This document shows, in pieces, positions 45,582-56,604 of a stretch of DNA of 64,000 bases. The stretch's first letter is position 1. Each line of letters begins with the position of its first letter. Below the pieces are notes generated by a model. That model had not been told where the DNA came from, made no database searches, and worked only from the letters and a program-made list of their open reading frames with translations. The position numbers were made by a program, and so were the translations under genes. The DNA is from Astragalus membranaceus (taxonomy: Eukaryota; Streptophyta; Magnoliopsida; Fabales; Fabaceae), in assembly GCA_039519185.1 (NCBI GenBank), contig CM076847.1, forward strand, positions 27,525,251 to 27,589,250. The letters are read 5' to 3'.

Positions 45582-47123
45582 TGTAACATCCTAATATTCA
45601 AACTTTGGAAGAAATATAAAGAGCATTAACATTTCATACAAATCAGAGTTTTAAACCTACTTAAGGATTGATCATAACATAGCTTGACGGAATGAAGCCT
45701 CAAAAAGGAAAACTTAATGACATAACTGATATCAGTTCAACGTGAGTCATTCTTAATAACTTGATCAAAAACGAAAGTGAGGTTTACATATTACAACCAC
45801 TTTGATTACACAATCAAAGGTGAAAGTCTCAAAATAGACATAATACATATCTATAGGGTAGACTAAACAACATAAACTTGATCCCTAAGGATCCTTTAAA
45901 CTCTTATAGCCCAGTTCATCAGCTACTTCTTCTCTATATGCTTTGTTTTTCCCTGTTCATCTGTAAAACACCGCAATATAAACAATGAGATACAATCTCT
46001 GTGAGTTCTTTCGAGACCCCTTACCTTACACTATCAGTGTTTTACTTATCTTTTCTCTTTCTCTTAGCACAACCCAAGAAATTACTACACAATTCCCTCG
46101 GAGAACCCACCCAACAATATCTATTGCTGAGTCAACTTATCTTGGGCCTTGGCTTAGGGCTCATGACTTCCCTTCACCAAGTATGCTCTTAACTCGGGAT
46201 CGTCATCCCCTTAGTATCTTATGAAATTCACTTAGATTCGTTAGTGTTTCTCACTCGATTGTAACATCGGGTATAACTTTCAATCATTGTCCTCTCTCGT
46301 TAGTTAGTCAACAAACATATTAACCAGTACATAGTCATTAAATATGATATTCGACAATATAAATATATCATTCAACATGTTATACACATGCATCAATTGT
46401 AAATATCACTTTCACTATACTTTAGGGGGATGGTTAGGATAAGACGGGAAGACTTCTTGGAGTGAGTTTAAATTCACACTTCATTAATCACTTATAATTG
46501 TAGAACTTTTCTTTAGCTTTCCAACGCATCAAAGATAACTCGAATCAGAGTTCTGGATCAAAAGATACGAATAAAAGAGACGAAAGGCTATCGAGAAGTT
46601 TCACAACGAGAGACTTGCACGACCGGTGCGTCAGAGCACGACCGATGCGTGTACTGCAGATTCTAAAACTCTATTTTTAGTTTCTAACTCACTTCCAAAT
46701 GCCTTCTAACCTATCCTAACTAGCATACAATCCATTGAACTTCACAAATGACTCAATTATACCACACAAAGAAACATGTATCTCTAAACATCAATTTGAC
46801 TCAACCACATAAGATTCAAGCTTGTAATTTTTCCCAAAAACCTTATCAATCTCATTCAACACTACAAGCATTTATACTCATTTTAGCACAAGGGAAGTAC
46901 CCTTTTCAGCACTTCATCCATCTCAAATCAACAAAAGACACATGCATTTCATTTAGGCTCAGAACAATAATGATGCTATTATCATGCTAATTGCAACAAC
47001 ATCAAAAGAACAAAGCTTAAATCCAAGAACTCACAAGTCTAGAGGTGTGAATCCAAGTTTGGCTACAATGTGGTTCCTAAGCTCCACCAAATCGATTCTA
47101 GGCACCAACCCAACTTCCCCAAG

Positions 47124-48122
47124 TGATGACAACCTATGGTGGATGCCCTTGACATGAACAAAATAATAGTGAGTAGAACCTAAGCTCTGATACCAAATGA
47201 TAACCGCCTCGTTGTGGAATTTGGCCATTTCTTTGTTTTTCAATAGAAAGTCTAGTTGTTTCTTATTTTTTTTGTATTTTTGGGTTTATGATGGAAGAAA
47301 ATGGGAAAGGAAACTTGAAAATTTCGTGGTCTTTGTAGAATGGCACTTATGCTCAAACTAGTTATCAATTGTTGTGAATTTGGTGAAAGAAATGGAATGA
47401 AAGGAAAGGGGCGCCACCTTGTCTAATCCAAGACTAGGATAAGCCTATGAGTGAGGATCGCCACAAGAAACCTGGTTTCTTGATAAGATCAGATAATGGT
47501 TCAATCCAGAACCAAAGAGCAAAAGCTCTCAAATTCACACAAAGTGATTTTTGACTAAAATTCTTCTTCTTTATTTCATAGAGTGTGCCCCTATATGTAG
47601 GTAGGAAGACACATTGTTGATTACAAAGTAAAGAAGAGACCCTTTAGCATTCTATAACTTCAGCCAATTAATCTAACATTATTGCCTAGGCTGAAATAAA
47701 TTGAAATAATGCAAGAAATGGTTACAAAAATAAACAATGATTGATAGGTGGTTTCAAATGCTGAAATAAAGAGCAATTTGAATGATTGATGTCACCCTCT
47801 CTCTCATATTCATTCCTTTGCTTGAATTTGCAACTCCTTATTTTAATTGCTTGTATCAAAATTCGTTGTCAACTTCCATCCCTTTTTTTTACCATAATAG
47901 TTGCCGAATATGAAATAATGATCGCAGCAAGACTTGTAGAAATCTTTCTTATCTTTCCAACGAATCAAGAAACGCGTCAATCGGACTTCTGGATCTTTAG
48001 ATATAGCAAAAATAAGACATACATGCCATTTCCAATCTAAACAAAATTTCCAGCAACGCTCACTTTTCCATCTAGGACTTGATTTTGTTCATGTCAAGGG
48101 CATCCACCGTAGGTTGTCATCA
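47124..48122 (-). mobile_element. Aberrant LTR-retroelement insertion with two U3 ends
   Basis: This 999-bp insertion is flanked by CCAAG at 47119-47123 and 48123-48127. Its right 925 bp (47198-48122) look like an LTR on the minus strand, TGATGACAACC...GGTTATCA, followed two bases later by a tRNA-iMet PBS (47184-47195). Only about 60 bases of interior remain. The left end (47124-47164) is an inverted copy of the first 41 bases of the LTR with one mismatch. Both outer ends are therefore the same U3 terminus. This looks like an aborted or rearranged cDNA integrated by a normal integrase. A TIR transposon is the alternative, but the PBS at the LTR edge argues against it. Confidence 0.7.
47184..47195 (-). 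promoter_or_regulatory. PBS inside the aberrant insertion
   Basis: The minus strand reads TGGTATCAGAGC, two bases (TT) after an LTR-like TTATCA end. Confidence 0.8.
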
Positions 48123-48924
48123 CCAAGCTTCAAACTCGAAACCCAATCTCCACCACACTTCCTTGACCCTTAAATTCGAAATGTAGCTGCTATGGACTCA
48201 ATCAAAGTCACCAAATGCACATGCAATTGCTGAAAACTCCAATTGCAAGTTGGGTAACGGTTTTCTCTTCACCAACCAACTCCCAAACTCCCAAAATCGA
48301 GTTCAGCTCCTAAGACCTCTCTTTGAGCACTTCAATTGACAATGTAGGTTCCAAATCACCTATTTCAACTCCCCAATCCAACATGCAACCCCAAAGGAAA
48401 CTCAATCTAACCTCCTAGCTTCCATGCAAATCGAAAATAACTTAAGAAGAAGGAGAAGAAAGTTTGCATAAATTGATTATGGTGTTTTGGTTCTTACTCT
48501 ATGCTGAGATTGGAAAGGGTAGAAGAGATTTTAAGGGCAATGTTTCAGTTGTGACTTATGAGTGAGATGAGGGTTTGAAGTTTTCTTCTCTCCTCTTTCT
48601 CTCAAGCTCAAACTCTCTCTCTTTTCTCACCCTCTCTCTATATCTTACTTTAAAACTGAAAAGTAGGAGTGAGTAAATGAGTGGGTTTTTGGTTTTCAGC
48701 ATGTCTAAGTGTGGGAGTGAGTGAGTGTTTGGGTTGTGAAGTTCCCATTTTACCCTTACACTTCTCTTAAAATTCTAATAACCCCCAACTTAGATCAACT
48801 AGTCAATTACTGTTTATCATTCAAGTTCTCATAAAATTATTTAATCACAATTATCAATCCAACAACCAATAATTAAATTACTCAATAATCAAAGTAATTA
48901 AAACAATTACTTTAGGGTGTTACA

Positions 48925-49506
48925 TAAACTATTTGGAAAATAGTGGAAATACTCAGGGTGTGAGGAGTTGATGTAGCCCTGGTTGATTGGGGTTAACCAC
49001 TATACTTCTTATGTCTCATTTACTATTTTTCCACAGTTTCTCTTATATAGCAATCTGTTTTAAAAGAAAACTTTGTCTGCACAATTGAGAGAAGACTCCT
49101 TTAAAAGGCTTCCCACAACTTCTAGCTAAGTCTTCTTTCACCGCCTCCTTATAAAAACCACAGTATTTTATATCTTCTCAACCAAGCATTGTGCCTACAA
49201 ATCATCATCACTTGTGTAAGAAGCAATAAATACAATTTACAAATCATTTATCGAAGTATCTTCTTACACAGGCTAGCTTCTAAGAAGATACAAGAAGATT
49301 ACAGCTTCTAAAGTTTATATCTTCTTAGAACAGTTACGTTTATCTTCCTAAGTAGTTTGGTTGGTCCCAAAACAATTTATAAAGTATCACAATTCAAACT
49401 TCCCTTTTCTTGTGACTCCTATTGACTTCAGTTAACTGGTCTTCGACTGCCTAAACTTCATTTAACTTTACTCCAAAGTGTAGTCAAATGATCTATAGGC
49501 ATCGCT
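48925..49506. other. Unassigned AT-rich sequence
   Basis: It lies between the level-0 LTR and the SINE. I see no gene, terminal repeat or tandem repeat. Several AAGAAGATA-like words occur at 49255-49350. Confidence 0.4.
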
Positions 49507-49696
49507 GACTATTTTTTTTGTACAAATCGGGTATCCTGTGTGCAACTGCAGAGACTAATTTCTCGAGTCGAGTAGGGCCACAATGGGCGACAAAGCTCTC
49601 CCTAAAGAGATTTAACACTGTTGCATACCCAAGGCTGGAACCCGGGACCTTGGTTAAGCTGGAAGAGACCCTTACCATCTCACGCAAGTGCTCTTG
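49507..49696 (-). mobile_element. tRNA-derived SINE (Au-like)
   Basis: A 190-bp minus-strand element with pol III promoter boxes: an A-box-like stretch at 49675-49687 and a B box GGTTCCAGCC at 49633-49642. The body resembles plant Au SINEs (AGGGAGAGCTTTGTCGCCCA, then GGCCCTACTCGACTCGAG) and ends with an A-rich tail (poly-T at 49512-49519). The flanks carry a 9-bp imperfect duplication, GGCATCGCT at 49498-49506 and GGCATCACT at 49697-49705. The family name is from memory; the tRNA-like head and the TSD are seen. Confidence 0.8.
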
Positions 49697-49705
49697 GGCA
49701 TCACT

Positions 49706-50026
49706 TTACTAGGAAGGCGTGAAATACCTTCGACTGTACCTTCCATCCCAATAACTTCTCACCAGAATAACCAAATATTACTACATTATTTCGTTGGAGT
49801 GTGATTGATAGTCTTTTGTTGGTCAAATATTTGGTTAGATTTTCCTTGTTTCCTCTTTCTTAATCAGTTTTGCATTGATCTGTCATCCTACTTTATTTGG
49901 TTTCTTTTGTGATTGTGGTTAATTAGATGTTGATTCTTGCAGTTGCATGCATTTTGTGTCCCTTGTAGAATCATGGAACTCCAACCAGTCACAAACCTGA
50001 GCTTGTGTTGAATAACTTCACAGTAC
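49706..50026. other. Unassigned sequence before the CACTA cluster
   Basis: T-rich, with no supported gene or repeat structure. Confidence 0.4.
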
Positions 50027-50384
50027 GTCCACTACAAGAAAAAGCCTGTATTGCCACCAACGTTTCCCACGGAGAACTGTCTGTCGCTAAGTTGCGACGG
50101 ATTTGCGACGCCGAGCGAGACTACATGGAATAAGGCTTATTTCCCACGACAATTTGCCACGGAAAACAGCCCGTCGCAATTTGCGTTGGATTTGCGACGA
50201 AATTGTCGTCGCAAATGTTCAGGAAAAAATGGTACACGTAGGTTTCCGACGGAATAGAATTTCGTCGCTAATTTGTGACGGCTATACCCGTCGCAAAACG
50301 TTTATGTTCCGTCGCAAGTTACAATCCCAATTGATTAACCTAGCCTCACTCTCGTTATTCTCACTCTTGTTATTCTCACTCTCG

Positions 50385-50595
50385 TTTTGTGTTGCTTCAC
50401 TGCCCTCCATCGCCCTCCATCGCCGTCCACCCTCCATCGCCCTCCATCGCCCTCTACCCACCATCGCCCTCCGCCCTCCATCGCCCTCCGCCCTCCATCG
50501 CTCTCCCCCACCAGCGCCCTCTCGCGTCTCACGGCGTTCTCCCCCCCGCGTCGCCGTGCACTCCGTTCGCTGTTTGTCTTCTCTACCAGGTAAAT
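50385..50595 (+). repeat. CGCCCTCCAT-rich low-complexity block in CACTA-1
   Basis: About a dozen variants of TCGCCCTCCA occur in a row, giving proline/serine/histidine-rich frames on the plus strand and arginine/glycine-rich frames on the minus strand. A donor-like CAG/GTAAAT follows at about 50590, so this may be a leader or first exon of a transcript unit inside the element. I do not call it coding. Confidence 0.6.
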
Positions 50596-51942
50596 CACCT
50601 TCCCTTTTCTCTTAGACCTATAAATCTTGTAGTTTCTCTTCTTAGGGTTTTGAAAGTTTTTGATTTGAAGTCGTCTTGTAGTTTCTGTTTTTTGATTTCT
50701 GTTTTTGGTTACTGTTTCTGTTTGATTTCTGTTATGAAGTTTCTGTTTTGATTTCTGTTTTTGCCTCACCTGTTTTTGTTTCTGTTTCCCTCAGTTTTTG
50801 TACATTTAATTACATGATTGCAAGAAACTCTTAATCACAACATCTTCCTTATATGCTTTGGAGCTTGTTGAGATGCTCCAAAGATGGCTTTTTCTTTTGA
50901 CTTTTCCATAATAATCACAAGCTAGAATATTTGTAGGATATTGTAGTTCCATGCATGTTTACAAAATATTCTGCAAAATCAACAGAACAAGATTAGCATT
51001 AGGATTAAACTTATCCCAAAATTTCTGGGTTTTTATTATATTTGGTGTCTGGTTTTATTACAGAATTTTAACTTGTAAGTAATTTTGTTTACTTCTTTTG
51101 CGTTTTTGCCTTATACTTGTTTTACAAAATGATAGTTTTATGAGTTTCAGCATAAACTGAGGGAAGCTTTGAAGTTAAACACCTCCCTTCTCCCCCCTAC
51201 TAATTTGCAAGTCTACTTATCTATCTATTGCAAAATGCTCACCTCACATTTCAGCATATCTTTTGGGCCTCATGCTGCCACGTGGAAAGGAAGGTTCTTC
51301 TAAATAAGTTTTCATATCATCACCATTTTTGTCATCTTTGTCATCTTCATCGGCTTCCATGATAGCTTCATTCATTGTTTTCTGGTGTTCTATCTCTAAA
51401 ATCCCTTATGTTCTCTCTCTAGGAACCATTAGCTTGGGTATATGGCTTTCCATTGTTGTGGACACTTTATTGAGAGTTGAATTTGCTACTGATGGACTTT
51501 TTTTTGAGAGTTGAAAATGCCAATCTGGAATCTAATCCTTTGGTTCATGACCTGGCTAGCTTAAATTGTTTCTATTATCTAATTTTAACTATCAATTGGC
51601 TCAGATGTGTTCTTCGTTTTGGTGGACCCTGTTATTCTCTTTCTAGGATCATATTTCCATTACTAAGAAATTGGAGATGAGTTCCAACCAGTAATTCAAT
51701 CAATTCAATATTCAACATGTAATTTTTTTTTACTACTACGCTTAATTCTAATGGAATTCAATGTATTAGTGTTGGTATGATTGTATAATCAGTTTTTCAT
51801 TTTTTGTTATTATATATTAAATTGGTACATATGTTATTAGTGTTTGTTATCATTTTGTGTATTTTGGTAAGTGATATATATGTATATATGAGTCTGATTG
51901 TGTATGCTATTGATTTTTGAATTCAGGTTTGATGATATGCAG

Positions 51943-52037
51943 TAAAAGCTGCAGACTCAGATGGAGAAACCATCTCAGACCAGGTATCAAACGAGGTGAT
52001 TTCACTGATCATGAAGACAAAATGATAATCCATCTTG
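51943..52037 (+). pseudogene. Captured R2R3-MYB exon fragment
   Basis: A 95-bp exon-like piece follows ATGCAG and is followed by GTAAGTG. It reads KSCRLRWRNHLRPGIKRGDF and continues with a Glu/Asp-rich MYB R3 start (TDHEDKMIIHL). This is the hallmark end of the R2 helix-turn-helix and start of R3 in plant R2R3-MYB transcription factors, which bind DNA in the nucleus. The first base completing a Gly codon after the splice site is the canonical exon-2 junction of these genes. The exon is shorter than the usual 130 bp, stopping before the LGNRW motif, and no other MYB exon is visible. It is therefore a fragment, carried by CACTA-1. Confidence 0.85.
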
Positions 52038-52529
52038 GTAAGTGATAATACATGCCTTGTTCTTGATGTATGGATTTTCCTCCTTAATTTTATTTGCTTA
52101 TGCTATATCCCCTGCTTAATTACATGTCTTCTATGTATGTATATGCAATTTTTGCTGTTGCTATATTTGTTGAAAGGCAAAACTATTATGAATCTGTGTT
52201 TTAGGATCATATACTGTTTTGTATTCATAGCATTTTTATTTTCTAGTATCTCGTAGAGAGTATACATGAATACTTATTATGCCATAGCCAAATCCCATTA
52301 CTGCTCAATTCCAAGTCAATGATTTACCTAACCTTCTTTGTTTTTGTTTTCAGAACCATACATCTGTCCTATAGTGTGTATAAGCTGCTTGAATTTTTAG
52401 TCTTGTCTTCCAAACTTGTGAAAATTGACCTTCCGTACTAAATTGTAAATCTATTGAACCTATGTTTCTTATGAATGTTGTGTGTTGTCTAAGTGATGGT
52501 TTACTTTTTCCCAAGAATTACTTGTCTTT

Positions 52530-52935
52530 ATGTTGGATCAGTTGCATGAAGATTTGAGTTGGGTGAAGCTGATGCCTTACATTAAAATAAAGGTGAAGAT
52601 CTTTCCTGTGATGACAATGTCAGACATTATTGCACAAATGTTATTGCTGATCCACCAAAGGTATATTAATTTGAACATTTCTTCCTCTTCTATACAAACT
52701 TATGAAAATAGTTCTCATGTATAAGTGCTATGTCAAGTTTCTAATGTGTTTTGTGTTCTGGAAATGGAACTTATAAATCATGTAATATTTGGTAAGTAAG
52801 AATCTTCTTATGTCTGGTTACAAGTTTCACTTTTGTGATTATATGATTGTAATTGTTATGACATGCAGAGCTGACTATGATCCAAAAAGTGATCTATTGG
52901 ATTATGAGTTCATTGAAATCTTTATCTCAGAGTAG
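52530..52935 (+). pseudogene. Candidate captured exons, gene not recognised
   Basis: An open stretch ending CACCAAAG at 52660, before a GTATAT donor, can be joined in frame to 52869-52935 (after ATGCAG, before GTAAAA), which reads ADYDPKSDLLDYEFIEIFIS. The splice-like borders and acidic, non-repetitive protein sequence suggest exons taken from a host gene. I cannot name it. Confidence 0.4.
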
Positions 52936-53522
52936 GTAAAAAATATATCTCACTCATACTTCCAACAGAAGGTGATGCATGTTTAATCCAGATGCTACTG
53001 ATTTGTGAAAACTTGCTGATAATATAAATTATAAACTATGCATGCACTTTTGGAGATTGCACTGCACTTGTATATGGTTATTCTTGTAACAATTTGGATG
53101 CTAATGGAAATGCATCATATGCTGTTATTATGTATTATCTATCAAGTGCAAAATCCGAATGACATGACTTGCATTTTTGAAGGTTTGGCTATGGTTACAA
53201 CAAGTAATATTTCAACTTCTACTAGGTAGGTGATACTATTTTGTTTCTGCTTTGGTGTCAGATTGGCACAGGCTCTCGTGGTGATACTATTTTGTTTCTA
53301 CTAGTATATATGATGCAATGAAGAGGGCTTATTGGAGATTTTTTTGTACATTACTTATTTAGAAGAACAGGGGTAGCACCCTTTTGTTTATTCCTGTTCT
53401 TGAGAAGCTTCAAAAGGTACTAGCACCCTTTTGTTTAGTGTTTGATAGGTGTCTATTCTAGGGAACACCCTTATCTTTACTTTGAAATTATTATAAAGTA
53501 ATATTACTTTCACATTATGCAG

Positions 53523-53646
53523 AAGAAAGAACGAGCAATAAAACTAAAACAGAGGCAAGATAAGCTCTTGAAAGATGCTCAGAAATTTTATTTTTCTGGA
53601 AGTACACGCGCTTGTCGCACTCGAAGGACTATTAGTTACACTTTTG
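53523..53646 (+). pseudogene. Captured exon, possibly from a DDT-domain (DDR4-like) gene
   Basis: A 124-bp open piece bounded by ATGCAG and GTAAGA. It encodes a basic helix (KERAIKLKQRQDKLLKDAQ) followed by TRACRTRRTISYTF. The ending resembles the RxLRxRxPVxYTFDDYD motif near the C terminus of plant DDT-domain proteins, where it follows a LLKLQERQ-type helix. The match is from memory and partial. Splice-like borders and the coding character are seen directly. Confidence 0.4.
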
Positions 53647-55159
53647 GTAAGATGTGCTATATTTTTAATTCTGCTGCACATGCCTACGGTATTCTAGCAC
53701 CTGTAAATTTCAATGCACACGACAATGGTTCTCTTGCTGTCTTGCATATTAATGGAGTTTTCCTTTCCATGCTTTGTACTTTATTGTTCACTCGTTTGTG
53801 TTACTGGCTGTGTTAGGAGAGTGGCTCATGTCAGTGGAGCTGGTGGGGTTGTTTGTGATTTGGAATATGTGATTGTGCCTTTGTGTTGCAAGTTAGAAAT
53901 ATTCTCTATTGACATAAAATTCTGAGTTGTGTTTTTTATTAATTCTGTCAAGTTGATTGGCTATGCAGCTAGTTTATGAATATGCTCAGATTATGCATCT
54001 ATGTTTCTTTCTATGATGGCTTGTTTTATGATTACTTCAACTGCAACTTGTCAAATGCAATGCTTATCAATTTCTTTTATTTCTATTTATGTAGGCCATG
54101 TTATGATTTAAGTAATTTAATGGGCAGAAATTGAGGCGAGGAAATGAGATATTTGTGGTTAGATTTATGTCTTTTATGTTAGTTGAGTGCCCAGTATGGT
54201 GAGCTTATTATTAATATTTTCTTTCTTGTTTTTAATTCTACTGGTTCTGTGCATCAGTAGTTCATATTTTCTTTTTAATTATGGAAATTAGAATTTATCA
54301 ATGTGATTAAAGTTGTCTGCTTCTATCCTTGTGTATATGCAGAAGTTGGATCCTTAAAATTCTTAAGACTTGATGACTCCAACATTTCTGCACCCTGGCT
54401 CACTACAAGAAAAGAAGCCATTAGCGACGGAAACTAGCGAGGGACTAATGGTCCCTCGCAAAAATTGGGATTAGCGACGGAGTTTGCGGGGGAATAGGGG
54501 CTGTCGTATTTTTGAGAATTAGCGACGGAATTTTAGACATTAGCGAGGGAATTTCCGTCGCTAATGGCAAAAGTAAAAATATTTGCGAGGGAATGTCAGT
54601 TCCGTCGCTAATTGTTTTACTTTTCAGATGATGGGACTCAGTTGCAGGGGTTGGTAAGTGCACAGGAATTAGCGAGGGACAGTTCCCTCGCTAATTCCCT
54701 CGCTAAATTTAACTTTTCAGATGATGGGACAGTTCCCTCGCTAATTCCCTCGCAATTTTTTTTCTTTTTTTCCTTAAATCCGTTTACACTCTTCTTTCTC
54801 ACTCACTCACTCACTCTTCACCCTTCCTCTTCCCTTCCTCTTCACCCTTCCTCTTCCCTTCCTCTTCCTCTACTCTCCACCACCACACAACCACCACCAT
54901 CATCACCACCTCCTCTCACACTCTCCTCTCTCTTCACTCTTCTAACACCACCACCACCACCACATAACTCCTACCACCACACATACCCTTCCTCTTCCCT
55001 TCCTCTTCCTCTACTCTCCACCACCACCACCATCATCACCACCTCCTCTCACACTCTCCTCTCTCTTCACTCTTCCAACACCACCACCACCACCACATAC
55101 CTCCTACCACTCTCACTCACTCTCTCTTACTCTTCACCACCACCCCACCACCACCACTC

Positions 55160-55162
55160 TCA

Positions 55163-55219
<57 letters not shown>
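55160..55219 (+). repeat. (CT)n microsatellite
   Basis: About 30 CT units within CACTA-2. Confidence 0.95.
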
Positions 55220-55224
<5 letters not shown>

Positions 55225-55264
55225 CCTTACTCTTCTCCTTCTCTCTCTACTCTAAACCACCCAT

Positions 55265-55375
55265 CACCACCACCACCACGCCACCACCACCACCACACCA
55301 CCACCACGCCACCACCACACCACCACCACGCCATCACCACCACGCCACCACCACCACCACCACCACCACCACACA
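55265..55375 (+). repeat. (CCA)n microsatellite with CCACG variants
   Basis: Imperfect CCA trinucleotide run within CACTA-2. Confidence 0.92.
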
Positions 55376-56063
55376 TCACCACAAAATTAATAATATAATA
55401 TAATATTCATTAATTAATAATAAATATATAATAAAACAAGTCATTCAGCACTGGACACGTGTCATTTTTTTTTGAAAAACTGCAGTCAATAGCGACGGAA
55501 TTAGCGAGGGAAATATCCCTCGCTAATTCCTGCGCATTTACCAACCCCTGCAACTGAGTCCCATCACCTGAAAAGTTGCAGTCATTAGCGAGGGAATTAG
55601 CGAGGGAAAATTCCCTCGCTAATTAGCGAGGGATTCAAATTCCCTCTCTAATCCCATTAGCGAGGAGGGGTTTAATGACAGAACTGGTCCCTCGCTAATT
55701 CCCTCGCAAATGACCATTAGCGACGGATTTTGGTCATTTTGCGAGGGAAATGTCCGTCGCTAATGACCAGTTTTTTTGTAGTGGCTATTATATCTTCAAT
55801 TACATCTTTGTGACTGTGTGCCATTTTAATGGATTGATACAAGGCAAATGAGTAATCAAAGGGAAAGTCTATTGTTATGAATGCATATGAGTATATTTCT
55901 GTCTATATCACAAGTGAATGATGCTTAGAGAAGTTAATGTAATTCCTCAACACATAATTTGGAGGTACATTCTGTCCTAAGGACAATATATTAAATATGT
56001 TGATTTCTAAAGAGTTTCTTCCTCCCTTTTATGGTTTAATTAATACATGCATATTGGCTGTAG

Positions 56064-56171
56064 GAGTTTGGGCTCGAAGATGATATGGAGAAGAGACCTT
56101 CACATTTGGAAATGGTGACAGTTCAAGCTACTGCAAGAATGGTGGCTGGTGCTTTGACTCTAAGACTTTGA
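56064..56171 (+). pseudogene. Candidate last exon of a captured gene (unidentified)
   Basis: After TGTAG the plus strand is open for 35 codons (EFGLEDDMEKRPSHLEM, then VQATARMVAGALTLRL) and ends in TGA. It sits just left of the right subterminal repeats of CACTA-1, in the same orientation as the MYB exon. The composition is protein-like, but I recognise no family. Confidence 0.35.
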
Positions 56172-56604
56172 TTTATTCTAATTTTGTTAATAGGTGTACT
56201 TTGACTTTAGTGGTTTAATGTTTGTGCTTGATCAAGTTATTATTTGCACATTAGCAACTGTTATGTGCTCCGATTATTTTAATGCAAGTCTTCTTCTTTG
56301 AATATATTAAATAGTATTTTGGAGGTATAATTTAATTTTTTTTTTTTTTTAAATTTCCGACGGATTTGCGACGGCTTTGCGACGAAAAGTTGTCAGAGTT
56401 TGCGACGACTTTGCCACGGAAATATGCGACGGACTTGCGACGAGTTTGCGACGGGGAGTTTCTTCGCAAACTCTTTGCGACGAGCTGTTTTGCGACGACA
56501 ATTCGTCCGTCGCAAAGTCCATCGCAAATGCATATTTGCCACGGAAAAATGGTCATTTGCGACGGAAATTGCCGTCGCAAATGAGTGATTTTCTTGTAGT
56601 GGTC

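Larger units (their letters stand above)
45582..48924 (-). repeat. 5' LTR of level-0 element, carrying a 999-bp insertion
   Basis: It begins TGTAACATCC and ends TGTTACA, next to a PBS, which defines a minus-strand 5' LTR. Subtracting the 999-bp insertion and its 5-bp duplication leaves about 2339 bp, similar to the other chromovirus LTRs here. Its partner LTR would lie beyond the left edge of the window. The short frames inside show no motif. Confidence 0.72.
54401..55783. mobile_element. CACTA-2: 1.4-kb non-autonomous CACTA nested in CACTA-1
   Basis: It starts CACTACAAGAAAA and ends TTTTTTTGTAGTG, with the duplication GCT at 54398-54400 and 55784-55786. Both ends are dense with TTAGCGAGGGA and TTAGCGACGG in both orientations, so the termini can fold into long stems. 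The middle (54790-55380) is TC/CCA microsatellite, including (CT)n at about 55160-55219 and (CCA)n at about 55265-55375. It has no coding capacity; the long S/T/P/H-rich frame is the microsatellite. Confidence 0.93.
50030..56601 (+). mobile_element. CACTA-1: non-autonomous CACTA element carrying gene fragments
   Basis: The left end CACTACAAGAAAA and right end TTTTCTTGTAGTG are perfect 13-bp inverted repeats, flanked by the 3-bp duplication GTC (50027-50029 and 56602-56604). Subterminal regions (50040-50330 and 56340-56590) are packed with TTTGCGACGG and its complement, the usual transposase-binding repeats of this superfamily. No TPase-like long frame exists in the body. Instead there are spliced-looking exon pieces, including an R2R3-MYB exon, on the plus strand. 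A second CACTA (54401-55783) sits inside. About 5.2 kb is its own sequence. Confidence 0.93.

Noticed and set aside
50103..50615. 170-codon frame at the start of CACTA-1
   Set aside because: It begins inside subterminal repeats and continues through the CGCCCTCCAT block; composition is that of a repeat, not a protein family.
54612..55403. 263-codon Ser/Thr/Pro/His-rich frame
   Set aside because: It is the CT and CCA microsatellite core of CACTA-2 and crosses the transposon's subterminal repeats.
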